From: JAGBWK01 sp964462445
GTDB taxonomy: Bacteria > Bacteroidota > Bacteroidia > Bacteroidales > Muribaculaceae
Direction of reading: 5' to 3'
NCBI GenBank assembly: GCA_964462445.1
Contig: CAYWXG010000025.1
Location: forward strand, 1 to 35,151
Length of the DNA: 35,151 bases
In this document: piece after piece, positions 1 through 8,556 of the stretch
How positions within the stretch are numbered: the first letter of the stretch is position 1
How the letters are laid out: each line of letters starts with the position of its first letter
The notes under the pieces: generated by a model
Database searches by the model: none
The model's input: only the letters and a program-made list of their open reading frames with translations
What the model was told of the DNA's origin: nothing
Program-made: the position numbers and the translations under genes

Positions 1-103
1 TGCTACTTTGTGTAATAGGTTATGCCTAAAAATTATTTAGGACAATATTGGTTTTTGACCCACTTTTGGCGGACTATAGTGGGATTTTATCAAATGTTAT
101 TAT

Positions 104-111
104 TAACTTTG
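104..111 (+). promoter_or_regulatory. Probable Bacteroidota -7 element upstream of the ATPase gene
   Basis: TAACTTTG matches the Bacteroidota -7 consensus TAnnTTTG and lies 24 bases before the chosen ATG at 136. No clear -33 TTG is seen at the expected distance, so this is a single-box call. Confidence 0.45.
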
Positions 112-135
112 CACTTGAGAATAAGAATTATTGCC

Positions 136-1555
136 ATGATAATCGGAAGAATACCAGAACAAAAAGAACTATTGGATGCCGCAAACTCGGAATACTCCAA
201 GTTTGTGGCAGTATATGGACGTCGGCGTGTAGGAAAGACATTTCTTATTCGCGAGACTTTCAATTACTCCTTTACATTCCAGCATACCGGCTTGGCTCGT
301 GGGAAAATGAAGGATCAGCTCTTAAGTTTTAGAGAGTCTCTAAAAAAGGCTTCAGGAAAAGTACAATCAATTCAAGAACTGGTATGAGGCGTTTTTTGCA
401 TTGGAGGAATGGCTCGGGACTCTGCCTGATGGTAAAAAGATTGTATTTTTTGATGAACTTCCGTGGATGGATACTCCACGCTCTAATTTCATATCCGGGC
501 TGGAGCATTTTTGGAATAGCTGGGCTTCGGCAAGGAAAGACATACTTCTCATTGCTTGCGGTTCTGCAACCTCTTGGATTGTCAACAAACTCATAAATAA
601 TCATGGAGGTCTTCATAATCGACTGACCAACAAAATCCTGCTTCATCCATTTTCGCTCTCTGAATGTGAACAATATTCAGAAGCGAATAATTTGGGATTG
701 AGCCGTTATCAGATAATTGAAAATTATATGATAATGGGAGGTATTCCTTTTTATTGGAGTTTGATGAAGAAAGAGCTTAGTATGGCTCAGAATATTGATG
801 CGTTGTTCTTCTCAGATGAAGTTGAAGGTCTGTCACATGAGTACGAACAATTGTATGCCTCTTTGTTTAACAATCCGGAACCATATATGGGCATCGTATC
901 GGCATTGGCAAAGAAAACAAAGGGATTGAGTCGTGATGAGATTTCAAAGTTGGCGAATGTACGCACCGGAGGTGAATTGTCAAAACTGCTTAATGAACTT
1001 GAATGGTGTGGCTTTATAAGGAAATATAATAGTATTGGAAAGCAATCAAAAGATGCGCTATATCAGCTAATCGATAACTTTACATTCTTCTATTTCCAAT
1101 ATATAAAGGGTAATAAGAACAACGATTCGCATTTCTGGACTAATAATATCGGCAGTCCTCTACATCGCGCATGGAGTGGACTCGCGTTTGAAAGAGTCTG
1201 TCTACAACACATCTCTCAGATAAAGGCGGCTCTCGGAATATCCGGAGTATTGTCGAATGTCTATAGCTGGAGAACTGAGGCCAATGAAGATAAGGGAATC
1301 GACAAAACCCAGATAGACCTGTTGATTGACCGCAATGACAGAGTAATCAACTTATGCGAGATGAAATTCTCCGCGCAAGAGTACGCTATAACGGAAGACG
1401 AAGAAATGAAACTCCGCCGTCGCCGTGGTAACTTCATTGATGCAACTCAAACAAAAAAGGCTGTTCACATTACACTTGTCACACCTTATGGTCTAAAGCA
1501 AAATTCACATTCTGCAATCGCTCAAAACACAATTACACTACAATCTCTATTCTAA
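136..1555 (+). pseudogene. AAA ATPase with C-terminal PD-(D/E)XK-like domain (DUF234 family), frameshifted
   Basis: The 5' part (136-387) encodes a P-loop ATPase with Walker A GRRRVGKT at residues 28-35. It ends early at a TGA at 385-387. The rest continues in the next frame from about 380 to 1555, with Walker B (IVFFDELPW, about 440-466) and a C-terminal domain whose QIDLLIDR...CEMKF (about 1307-1370) looks like the D...ExK core of a restriction-type nuclease fold. Removing one A from the CAAGAACTGG stretch at 373-382 restores a smooth reading (IQDWYEAFFALEEW), so one inserted base explains the break. The repaired product would be about 470 residues, usual for this family. The ATG at 136 is chosen because family members begin just before the P-loop region; the ATG at 22 adds an unlike leader and lies upstream of the -7 box. 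In vivo function of the family is poorly defined. The gene is alone, convergent with the next gene 39 bp away. Real pseudogene versus sequencing error cannot be decided here. Confidence 0.8.
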
Positions 1556-1594
1556 CTACAGTGGCTACAATGTGTCGAAATGTCCTGAATCGTC

Positions 1595-2485
1595 CTACTT
1601 CTTCAGTTCCACGCGATGTTTCCACCTTTTGTGGGTCCAGAGCCATATCGACGGCTGACGGCGAATATTTGCCTCGAGCAAACGAGTGTAGCGCTCCGTT
1701 ATCTCATTCTCAGGCAACGATGACACATCGTCAGCAATCGGCACAATACGCACATGATAACGTCCACGGTGCAACTTCGTCATATCAAAATACACCACCG
1801 CAGAATTCAATTTCCGCGCAACTGTTTCCGTTCCCGAAATCATTGCCGTCGGGTGATTTAGAAACATCGTAATATAACCCGCATCATTATGGCTTGGTTT
1901 CTGGTCACTCATAAATCCCGTTACCGTAGCTACCCCCTCTTTTTTTCGTCGTATCAATTCACGGAACACCGTCGACTTAGCATAACATCGAGCATTGAAA
2001 CGTTGGCGGATTCGCAACATATACCCATCCATCCATTTCGATTTCAGCGGGCGATACACCTGCGAGCATTCGATATTCTCACCTTCTATAATCACTCCGA
2101 GCGACGTCACCCATTCCCAATTTATACAATGTGAAAAATATGCCACAACAGGCCTTCCGGTTTTGAGAAACCCCTTTACCATATCCAGATTCTCATATGA
2201 TATACGAGAGGTTATTTCCCCCTCCGAAATACCCCCCAACCTTACTGTCTCTACTATGTAATCAGCAAAATTGAGATAGAAATCCTTCATCGTCAGGCGC
2301 AACTCCTTTTCTGTCATATCAGGGAAAGATTCGGATAGATTCTTCTTCACCACCTTCTTCCTATAACCTACCACATAATACATCAGAATGTAGACCACAT
2401 AGCCTATGGGGTAAAGCACTCCTAATGGCAAATGTGATAACAACCACATCCCACCATCTGCTATTTTATATCCTAATTTTCTCAT
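1595..2485 (-). CDS. Lysophospholipid/Kdo-lipid acyltransferase, LpxL/HtrB-like
   Basis: The 296-residue protein belongs to the LpxL/HtrB acyltransferase family, which adds a secondary acyl chain to lipid A or related lipids at the inner membrane. The hydrophobic N-terminus (about residues 12-40) is a likely membrane anchor. H119 and E124 in HCINWE form the HX4(D/E) catalytic pair, preceded by the family-typical PVVAYFSH. In Bacteroidota this type often carries E in place of D. The length matches the usual 290-310. The start codon overlaps the mtaB stop as ATGA (2482-2485), so the gene is very likely co-transcribed and translationally coupled with mtaB. The exact acceptor (lipid A or another lysophospholipid or aminolipid) cannot be told from the sequence. 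Confidence 0.85.
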   Translation of the reverse strand: MRKLGYKIADGGMWLLSHLPLGVLYPIGYVVYILMYYVVGYRKKVVKKNLSESFPDMTEKELRLTMKDFYLNFADYIVETVRLGGISEGEITSRISYENLDMVKGFLKTGRPVVAYFSHCINWEWVTSLGVIIEGENIECSQVYRPLKSKWMDGYMLRIRQRFNARCYAKSTVFRELIRRKKEGVATVTGFMSDQKPSHNDAGYITMFLNHPTAMISGTETVARKLNSAVVYFDMTKLHRGRYHVRIVPIADDVSSLPENEITERYTRLLEANIRRQPSIWLWTHKRWKHRVELKK

Positions 2486-3795
2486 TTCTTATCCTTACAA
2501 TATGCTTCTACGATTCGACCTTTCACTGCATCAACACCTTCTCCAACCTCGTCGAGAGAAACAGCCACAATTTGATTATCCATACATTCCGATGCTTCTA
2601 CCGACACCTTAATATAATTGTCGGTAAAACCGCCCATGGGCATCCCTTCTGCCGAATGTTCAAGCAACACCTCGCGAGTTGTCCCTATAAACTGCTCTCT
2701 GAATGCCGACAACTTCTTTTCTGAAAGTGCCAACATTCTCGCAGCTCGCTTATGTTTATCCTCCTGACTGACTACATGCGGGATTTCAAGTGCCTTTGTA
2801 TCCGGGCGTTCAGAGTACGGGAAAACGTGCAAACACGATATATCCAACGACTCGACAAAACTATATGAACGCTCAAACTCCTCGGTGGTTTCGCCTCGAG
2901 CTCCTACTATCAAGTCTACACCAATAAATGCATGAGGCATCACAGCGCGTATTCGCTCTATTTTATGACGGAACAATGCGGTGTCGTAATGGCGACGCAT
3001 CAATCGCAACACCTCATCCGACCCACACTGCAACGGGATATGAAAATGAGGCATAAATCGCTTCGAATTCTTCACAAACTCTATAATCTCATCTGTCAGC
3101 AAATTCGGCTCTATCGATGATATACGATAACGAGCTATACCCTCTACTTCATCAAGCGAACGACACAAATCAATAAATTTCTCATCGCTCCCTTTCCCGA
3201 AATCACCGATATTAACCCCGGTAATAACAATCTCCTTCCCGCCGTGAGAAGCCACATCGCGAGCCTGCGACACTATCTCCGCTATCGATGATGAGCGGCT
3301 TCGACCACGCGCGCGAGGTATCGTGCAATATGTGCACCAATAATCACACCCATCTTGCACCTTCAAGAAATAGCGAGTTCTATCCCCACGCGAACACGAC
3401 GGGTTAAATCGCGTCATCTTTTGCAACGGAGTTATCAAACATTGAGCATTCCTATCAACAATCCATTGGTCGATATAGTCTGGTATCTGATTTTTTCTAT
3501 CCGTACCCGCTACAATAACCACCCCGGGGAGTGCCGACACCTCATCTCCTTTCAACTGCGCATAGCAACCGGTCACCACAATTGCAGCCTCAGGGTAACG
3601 CCGATGGAACGACCGAATCGTTTGCCGGCACTTCTTGTCGGCTTCTGCCGTAACTGAGCAACTGTTGATAAGGACTATATCGGGAATTTCACCATCTCCA
3701 CATCGCTCTATTCCTCGTGCTTCAAGCATCTCGGCAATTGTGGAGGTTTCAGCAAAATTCAGTTTACATCCAAATGTATGATACAAACAAAGCAT
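2482..3795 (-). CDS. mtaB: tRNA (N6-threonylcarbamoyladenosine-37-C2) methylthiotransferase MtaB
   Basis: This 437-residue radical-SAM methylthiotransferase converts t6A37 to ms2t6A37 in ANN-decoding tRNAs in the cytoplasm. The N-terminal UPF0004 domain has three cluster-binding cysteines, C10 (HTFGCKLN), C46 (NSCSVT) and C77 (TGCYAQ). The radical-SAM cluster cysteines are C150, C154 and C157 in DGCDYWCTYC, followed by the TIPRARGRSRS segment typical of MtaB. A C-terminal TRAM-like region occupies about residues 370-430. HTFGCKLN and the lack of MiaB-type spacing favour MtaB over MiaB or RimO. It is followed by the acyltransferase with an ATGA overlap. No separate promoter is evident in the 97 bases before it, which hold only a hairpin, so it may be read through from the M3 peptidase gene. 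Confidence 0.93.
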   Translation of the reverse strand: MLCLYHTFGCKLNFAETSTIAEMLEARGIERCGDGEIPDIVLINSCSVTAEADKKCRQTIRSFHRRYPEAAIVVTGCYAQLKGDEVSALPGVVIVAGTDRKNQIPDYIDQWIVDRNAQCLITPLQKMTRFNPSCSRGDRTRYFLKVQDGCDYWCTYCTIPRARGRSRSSSIAEIVSQARDVASHGGKEIVITGVNIGDFGKGSDEKFIDLCRSLDEVEGIARYRISSIEPNLLTDEIIEFVKNSKRFMPHFHIPLQCGSDEVLRLMRRHYDTALFRHKIERIRAVMPHAFIGVDLIVGARGETTEEFERSYSFVESLDISCLHVFPYSERPDTKALEIPHVVSQEDKHKRAARMLALSEKKLSAFREQFIGTTREVLLEHSAEGMPMGGFTDNYIKVSVEASECMDNQIVAVSLDEVGEGVDAVKGRIVEAYCKDKK

Positions 3796-3817
3796 TTCAA
3801 TATCTCTTTTATCACAA

Positions 3818-3849
3818 ATTACCCCACGTCATCATTTTCGTGGGGTAAT
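3818..3849 (-). terminator. Hairpin between the M3 peptidase and mtaB genes
   Basis: An 11-bp perfect inverted repeat (ATTACCCCACG at 3818-3828, CGTGGGGTAAT at 3839-3849) with a 10-base loop. Read on the minus strand it is not followed by a clear U tract, so it may attenuate rather than fully stop transcription into mtaB, or act as an mRNA 3' stabiliser. Confidence 0.5.
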
Positions 3850-3892
3850 TCGTAGGCTCACCCGATTAAGGGCTATTATCCGTTATTCCTAA

Positions 3893-6004
3893 TTATTTAT
3901 CCAAGCCATGCTTGCGAAGCAATGCCTCTGCATTAGGCTCTTGACCGCGGAATTTTACATACAATTCCATCGGATCTTCGCTTCCACCTTTTTCAAGCAC
4001 GTTTTCCTTGAACGAGCGTGCTGTTTCGGGGTCAAAAGCACCCTTTTCTGCAAACAACTCAAACGCATCTGCATCGAGCACTTCTGCCCATAAGTATGTA
4101 TAATATCCCGATGCATATCCGTCGCTACCGAAGATATGTTTGAAATATGTACTATGATAACGATATTCTACCTCACGCGGCATTCCGAGTTCTTCAACCA
4201 CCTTTTCTTCAAACGCATTAATGTCAACATCTTCGGTATAATCCATCAAGCCATATTGCAAATCAAGATAAGATGCGGCTACGCGTTCTGCCATATTGAA
4301 ACCGGCATTGTGGCGTGATGCTGCTTGCAATTTTGCCACCAATTCATCGGGAATTACTTCCCCGGTCTTATAATGACGTGCATAGACCTTAAGCAACTCC
4401 GGCTCTAGCGCCCAATGCTCGGTCAACTGCGACGGCAATTCTACGAAATCGCGGTCAACAGCTGTTCCCGACTGGCATTTATACTTCGCACGCGACAACA
4501 TGCCATGCAAGCCATGCCCAAATTCATGGAACATTGTTGCCACATCGTCAAGCGACAACAACGACGGCATTTCGGCTGTTGGTGCTGCAAAATTACATAC
4601 ATTGTAGATTATCGGACGTACTGCGGTCCCATCTGCTGCTACATACGATGATTTCATCTCATCCATCCACGCGCCTTGACGTTTTGACGGACGTGTAAAG
4701 AAGTCGGTCATGAATACTGCCACATGATTTCCTTCAAGGTCTACAACTTCATACACCTTTACATCGGGGTGATATTTGGGTGCATCAGGCAACTCCACAA
4801 ATTTCACGCCATATAATCTTTCCGCAAGAGTGAATATACCTTTGCGCACTGAATCAACTTGGAAATATTGACGCACCTCATTTTCATCAAGGTCATATTT
4901 CTTTACTCGCACCTTTTCGGCATAATAGTAATAATCCCACGGCTCTATCTTTAGATTATCACCTCGTTCATCGGCAAGTTGTTGCATCTCTGCCACCTCT
5001 GCCGTCACTTGCTTCACGGTCGGAGTCCAAACCTTCATCAACAAATCAAGAGCATTTTGCGGAGTCTTGGCCATCACCTTATCGGTCATATAAGATGCAT
5101 AGTTTGCATAGCCAAGCAACTTAGCTTTTGCTGAGCGTACTCGCAAAATATCATTGATTACCGGACGATTGTCATATTCTCCTTCTGATGCCAACTTAGA
5201 ATATCCTACATACATATCTTGGCGGAGTTGACGATCATCGGCATATTGCAATACTGCCAATCTACTCGGTGCATGAAGTGTAAATGCCCACGCACCTTTT
5301 TCGCCTCGTTTCTCAGCCTCAGCGGCTGCGGTTGCAATTGTACCTTCAGGAAGGCCCGACAATCGCGACTCATCCTTCACTATAATTGCAAAATCATTAG
5401 TCGCAGCAAGCAAGTTTTGGTTGAATTTCAAATACAAATCCGACAACTCTACATTTAGCTCCGACAATTTCGCCTTATCCTCTGCCGACAGCAATGCTCC
5501 GTTGCGCACGAAATCCTTATACGATTCCTCTACTGCACGCTTCTGCTCGGCATCAAGTGCTTCGCTATGTTCATAAAGATATTTCACACGATTAAATAAG
5601 CTGTCGTTCATCGACACTTCATCATAGTATCGTGATATCATTGGAGTAACAGTCTTTGCTATCTCTTCCATTTCAGGAGATGAATCTGCCTCCGACAAGC
5701 TGAAGAACACTCTGCTCACGCGCTCCAATGTTGCGCCCGCATTGTCCATAGCAACAATCGTATTTTCAAATGTAGGTGTCTCCTCATTTGCCACAATTGC
5801 TGCAATATCCGCACGTGCTTCCTCTACTCCTTTGGTGAATGCCGGAACATAATGCTCTATCGAGATTTTATCAAACGGTGGAATATCATATTCCGTGTTA
5901 TACTCTGCCAAGAATGGATTGGCTTCTTCTTTTGTTTTCGAACAGCTTCCTAACGATGTAACTATCGCTGCCGCTGCCACTGCTGTTGCTATTTGTTTTT
6001 TCAT
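3893..6004 (-). CDS. dcp: M3 family zinc peptidase lipoprotein (peptidyl-dipeptidase Dcp-like)
   Basis: The 703-residue protein is an oligopeptidase that removes dipeptides from the C-terminus of short peptides. The zinc site is H493-E-F-G-H497 with E522 (FVELPSQ) as third ligand, the M3 HExxH...E arrangement. The N-terminus is a lipoprotein signal, MKKQIATAVAAAAIVTSLGSC, with lipobox LGSC, so the enzyme is predicted to be lipid-anchored in the periplasm or outer membrane; E. coli Dcp is a soluble enzyme. The remaining body fits the thimet/Dcp helical fold and the length matches Dcp (about 680-715). It is transcribed alone or with mtaB and the acyltransferase downstream. A promoter lies about 100 bases upstream. 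OligopeptidaseA-type specificity cannot be ruled out. Confidence 0.92.
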   Translation of the reverse strand: MKKQIATAVAAAAIVTSLGSCSKTKEEANPFLAEYNTEYDIPPFDKISIEHYVPAFTKGVEEARADIAAIVANEETPTFENTIVAMDNAGATLERVSRVFFSLSEADSSPEMEEIAKTVTPMISRYYDEVSMNDSLFNRVKYLYEHSEALDAEQKRAVEESYKDFVRNGALLSAEDKAKLSELNVELSDLYLKFNQNLLAATNDFAIIVKDESRLSGLPEGTIATAAAEAEKRGEKGAWAFTLHAPSRLAVLQYADDRQLRQDMYVGYSKLASEGEYDNRPVINDILRVRSAKAKLLGYANYASYMTDKVMAKTPQNALDLLMKVWTPTVKQVTAEVAEMQQLADERGDNLKIEPWDYYYYAEKVRVKKYDLDENEVRQYFQVDSVRKGIFTLAERLYGVKFVELPDAPKYHPDVKVYEVVDLEGNHVAVFMTDFFTRPSKRQGAWMDEMKSSYVAADGTAVRPIIYNVCNFAAPTAEMPSLLSLDDVATMFHEFGHGLHGMLSRAKYKCQSGTAVDRDFVELPSQLTEHWALEPELLKVYARHYKTGEVIPDELVAKLQAASRHNAGFNMAERVAASYLDLQYGLMDYTEDVDINAFEEKVVEELGMPREVEYRYHSTYFKHIFGSDGYASGYYTYLWAEVLDADAFELFAEKGAFDPETARSFKENVLEKGGSEDPMELYVKFRGQEPNAEALLRKHGLDK

Positions 6005-6100
6005 CTTTGGTATGATTGATTTAATTATTATTCTCTTTCTACTATATTTTTGATGGTGCGACTATAATTCGCTCAATTTATATCATCAATTTCTAAATCA

Positions 6101-6131
6101 CAAATTTAACAAAATTTCCCCACTAATACAA
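6101..6131 (-). promoter_or_regulatory. Promoter for the M3 peptidase gene
   Basis: On the minus strand a TTG (6129-6131), a 20-bp spacer and TAAATTTG (6101-6108) fit the Bacteroidota -33/-7 pattern. The predicted transcript has a leader of roughly 90 nt. Confidence 0.6.
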
Positions 6132-6251
6132 CTCTATTCTTCTCTTCTCCACTCTCCACCACTCTTTTCCCACTAAAAATGCATGTAGTTATCTCTTCCA
6201 TTTTATTCACATCTTGGCGCAGTAGTTATTTGCGCAATAGAACTACTATAG
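6132..6251. other. AT-rich spacer without visible features
   Basis: This part of the gap between the M3 promoter and the HU terminator is AT-rich and C-rich on the plus strand. I see no gene, repeat or structured RNA in it. Confidence 0.5.
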
Positions 6252-6294
6252 AAAAAATAAAGATGGCGCACGGCTATTTCGCCCATATGCGCCA
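6252..6294 (-). terminator. Rho-independent terminator of the HU gene
   Basis: TGGCGCA (6264-6270) pairs with TGCGCCA (6288-6294). Read on the minus strand the stem is followed by a T-rich run (complement of 6252-6260). It lies about 60 bases after the HU stop. Confidence 0.7.
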
Positions 6295-6353
6295 CCCTTA
6301 TTTATCTTATTTTCACGAATTAATACTTCGCAAAAATGATTACTTTTTCCTTC

Positions 6354-6626
6354 TTATTTCAGCACTCCGTCGAGCTCCGCTCCTGCCTTAAACTTAACAA
6401 CTTTACGTGCCGGAATTTCTATTTTTTCCTTTGTTTGAGGATTTATTCCCGTACGCGCACTCTTCTCTTGCACTGTGAATGTTCCAAATCCAAGTAACGC
6501 CACTTTTTCATTTGCCGAAAGAGCCTCTGCAATTGCCTCTATTGTTGCTTCAAGAGCCTTCTTTGACTCTGCCTTCGTTAGATTTGTTTTTGCTGAAATA
6601 GCACTAATCAACGCTGCTTTATTCAT
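6354..6626 (-). CDS. HU-family DNA-binding protein
   Basis: The 90-residue protein has the standard HU/IHF length and layout: N-terminal helices (MNKAALISAISAKTNLTKAESKKALEA is split here as MNKAALISAIS...ESKKALEA), then GFGTFTVQEKSARTGINPQTKEKIEIPA, the DNA-binding arm with the RTGINPQT turn. HU bends and compacts DNA as a homo- or heterodimer in the nucleoid. It stands alone with its own promoter box and terminator, consistent with strong independent expression. It is short and lacks the extended tails of Bacteroidota HU-like proteins tied to mobile elements, so I take it as a housekeeping HU. Confidence 0.93.
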   Translation of the reverse strand: MNKAALISAISAKTNLTKAESKKALEATIEAIAEALSANEKVALLGFGTFTVQEKSARTGINPQTKEKIEIPARKVVKFKAGAELDGVLK

Positions 6627-6718
6627 GATAAAATTCAGTTAAATAGTTTATGGTATTAGTTAATAATGAGTTCTTTAATTGATCATTCAGACAATTTGAC
6701 TTTGGACAATAACTTTCA

Positions 6719-6726
6719 CAAATATA
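6719..6726 (-). promoter_or_regulatory. Probable -7 element of the HU gene
   Basis: Minus-strand TATATTTG fits TAnnTTTG and lies about 93 bases upstream of the HU start. A -33 TTG is not visible at 19-21 bp, so confidence is moderate. Confidence 0.45.
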
Positions 6727-6830
6727 AACTTTTATTTTTAATTATCATTATTATCTAATAATTTTCTATCTTTCCCCTCCCTTTTTTCACAAAAATACTT
6801 AATAGTAGAATAGATATCCCACAATTTTGC

Positions 6831-6838
6831 TAATTTTG
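6831..6838 (+). promoter_or_regulatory. Possible -7 element of the rhomboid operon
   Basis: TAATTTTG fits TAnnTTTG about 84 bases before the first rhomboid start. No good -33 partner is seen. Confidence 0.35.
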
Positions 6839-6921
6839 CAACCGACTCTACATCGTAGCAACAGCAATCTCTCTCTTGCCTTGATGTTTCTTTAAATTAT
6901 ACTAAAACAACTATTTGAGAC

Positions 6922-7671
6922 ATGAATATCGGTTCTACATTCCGACAACTTCCGCCGGTCACAAAAAACATTCTCATCATCAACCTTCTCATTTGGGTGG
7001 CGCTTCAAATATTCCCCGCATCTACCAAAGAGTCTTTCATTAATATTTGTGCCCTCCACTACCCCCTTTCTGAAAATTTCAACCTCGCGCAGATTTTCAC
7101 ATATATGTTCGTGCAAGAGGAGTTCTTCCATCTCTTCTTCAACATGTTTGCTCTATTCATGTTTGGCAATATCATCGAACGCACCATTGGCTCTCGTCGC
7201 TTCCTTTTCTACTACATTTCCTGCGGTATAGGTGCTGCGGCAATACAACTCGGCGTTTTTGCCTTCATGATTCATAACGCTGTAGGCAACCTGCCTATTG
7301 GGGTTACAATCAACGATATTTTAGCTCTAAATGTCCCGGCTGGAATGGCTCCGTCCCACCCCGACGTCTTTATCGTTTGGAATTTAATAAACACACCTGT
7401 TATTGGTGCTTCAGGTGCTATTTTCGGCATATTGCTCGCCTTCGGGTATATGTTCCCGAAAGCTCCACTCTACCTTTTCTTCATCCCGGTGCCTATTCAA
7501 GCACGTTGGGTCGTATTGGGATATGGTGCCATCGAACTACTACAAAGCTTCAACAACAACCCCGGAGACAACGTTGCTCACATGGCCCATCTCGGAGGCA
7601 TGATTATCGGTTTCTTAATCCTTCTTTATTGGAAAAAGAAAGGCATATTCTATCATGGCGGCAATTTCTGA
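6922..7671 (+). CDS. Rhomboid family intramembrane serine protease (first of a pair)
   Basis: The 249-residue, six-helix membrane protein has the full rhomboid set: HLFFNMFALFMFGN near residue 70 (loop/TM2 motif with conserved H and N), catalytic S164 in GASGAIFG, and H223 in AHLGGMIIG. Rhomboids cleave transmembrane substrates within the bilayer; no substrate can be inferred here. It starts an apparent three-gene operon and overlaps the next rhomboid gene by 17 bp. It looks catalytically complete. Confidence 0.92.
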   Translation: MNIGSTFRQLPPVTKNILIINLLIWVALQIFPASTKESFINICALHYPLSENFNLAQIFTYMFVQEEFFHLFFNMFALFMFGNIIERTIGSRRFLFYYISCGIGAAAIQLGVFAFMIHNAVGNLPIGVTINDILALNVPAGMAPSHPDVFIVWNLINTPVIGASGAIFGILLAFGYMFPKAPLYLFFIPVPIQARWVVLGYGAIELLQSFNNNPGDNVAHMAHLGGMIIGFLILLYWKKKGIFYHGGNF

Positions 7672-8545
7672 TTTATACCATAAATTCTTGGCATTCTCTG
7701 TGCCTTTGAAATTGGTGATAATTAACTTCGCCATCTTCATTGCTCTCCGACTTATTGGCATCATTGCCATGATTGGAGGCTGGGACATCAATGCCGTTGT
7801 CGACTACTTAGCACTCCCTTCGCCTCTCAACATCCTTGCGCAACACCCTTGGACAGCTGTGACATATATGTTTACCCACTACGAGGTATTCCACATCATC
7901 TTTAACATGCTCACTCTATATTGGTTCGGAAAAATGTTGCTCTTGAGATGCTCCAATCGGCAACTCGTTTGGCTATATATTTACGGCGGGCTGCTTGGCG
8001 CCACTTTCTTCCTTGTTGGTGCGCAGTTATTTGCCGGTGTCGGCGGATGGTTATTGGGAGCTTCTTCTGCTGTAATTGCCATTGTTATTGCGACAGCTGT
8101 TCTGATGCCCGATTTTCGAATCTCGCTTTTCCTAATCGGCAGTATTAGGCTTAAATGGGTGGCCATTGCGGCATTCCTCTTTTTCGCTCTCGGACTCGTC
8201 GGCGACAATGCTGCCGCTCACATCACTCACTTCGGAGGTATGACTATGGGAATCATTTTCGCTCTACTTCTCAAAAATCGCATCGACATCACTCTCCCTC
8301 TCAACAACCTTTTCGACTTCATTTCCTCTTTTATAAAACGTTGCTTCTCTCGCAAATATATTCTACGAAGCAAACCAAAATTTAAGTTTAAAAGCAAAGC
8401 GTCAGCCACCTCATCGCCAACGTCTCATGCCGACGATCGACGCAATCTCGACGCTATTCTCGACAAAATCAAACATTCGGGCTACACTTCCCTGTCCCCC
8501 GAAGAACGCAAGCAACTTTTCGACATTAGCCGACGAGTTAAATAA
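7655..8545 (+). CDS. Rhomboid family intramembrane serine protease with C-terminal cytoplasmic tail domain
   Basis: The 296-residue protein has the rhomboid core with FHIIFNMLTLYWFGK near residues 79-93, catalytic S137 in GASSA (the usual GASG has S in place of the final G) and H192 in THFGG. After the last membrane helix (about residue 205) it carries a basic linker and a short soluble helical tail, DAILDKIKHSGYTSLSPEER, seen on many Bacteroidota rhomboids. It overlaps the upstream rhomboid gene by 17 bp, so the two are coupled and possibly work together or on paired substrates. The next gene begins 11 bp downstream. Confidence 0.9.
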   Translation: MAAISDLYHKFLAFSVPLKLVIINFAIFIALRLIGIIAMIGGWDINAVVDYLALPSPLNILAQHPWTAVTYMFTHYEVFHIIFNMLTLYWFGKMLLLRCSNRQLVWLYIYGGLLGATFFLVGAQLFAGVGGWLLGASSAVIAIVIATAVLMPDFRISLFLIGSIRLKWVAIAAFLFFALGLVGDNAAAHITHFGGMTMGIIFALLLKNRIDITLPLNNLFDFISSFIKRCFSRKYILRSKPKFKFKSKASATSSPTSHADDRRNLDAILDKIKHSGYTSLSPEERKQLFDISRRVK

Positions 8546-8556
8546 CCATATATCGC

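Noticed and set aside
340..390. Programmed frameshift in the ATPase gene
   Set aside because: There is an A6 run at 342-347, but the frame remains family-like until about 375 and no stimulatory structure or stop context is evident there.
1561..1872. Plus-strand open frame after the ATPase gene
   Set aside because: It is antisense to the conserved 3' end of the acyltransferase gene.
6179..6391. 70-codon plus-strand open frame between the M3 and HU genes
   Set aside because: It runs across the HU terminator and into the HU 3' end, with no promoter and no family features.
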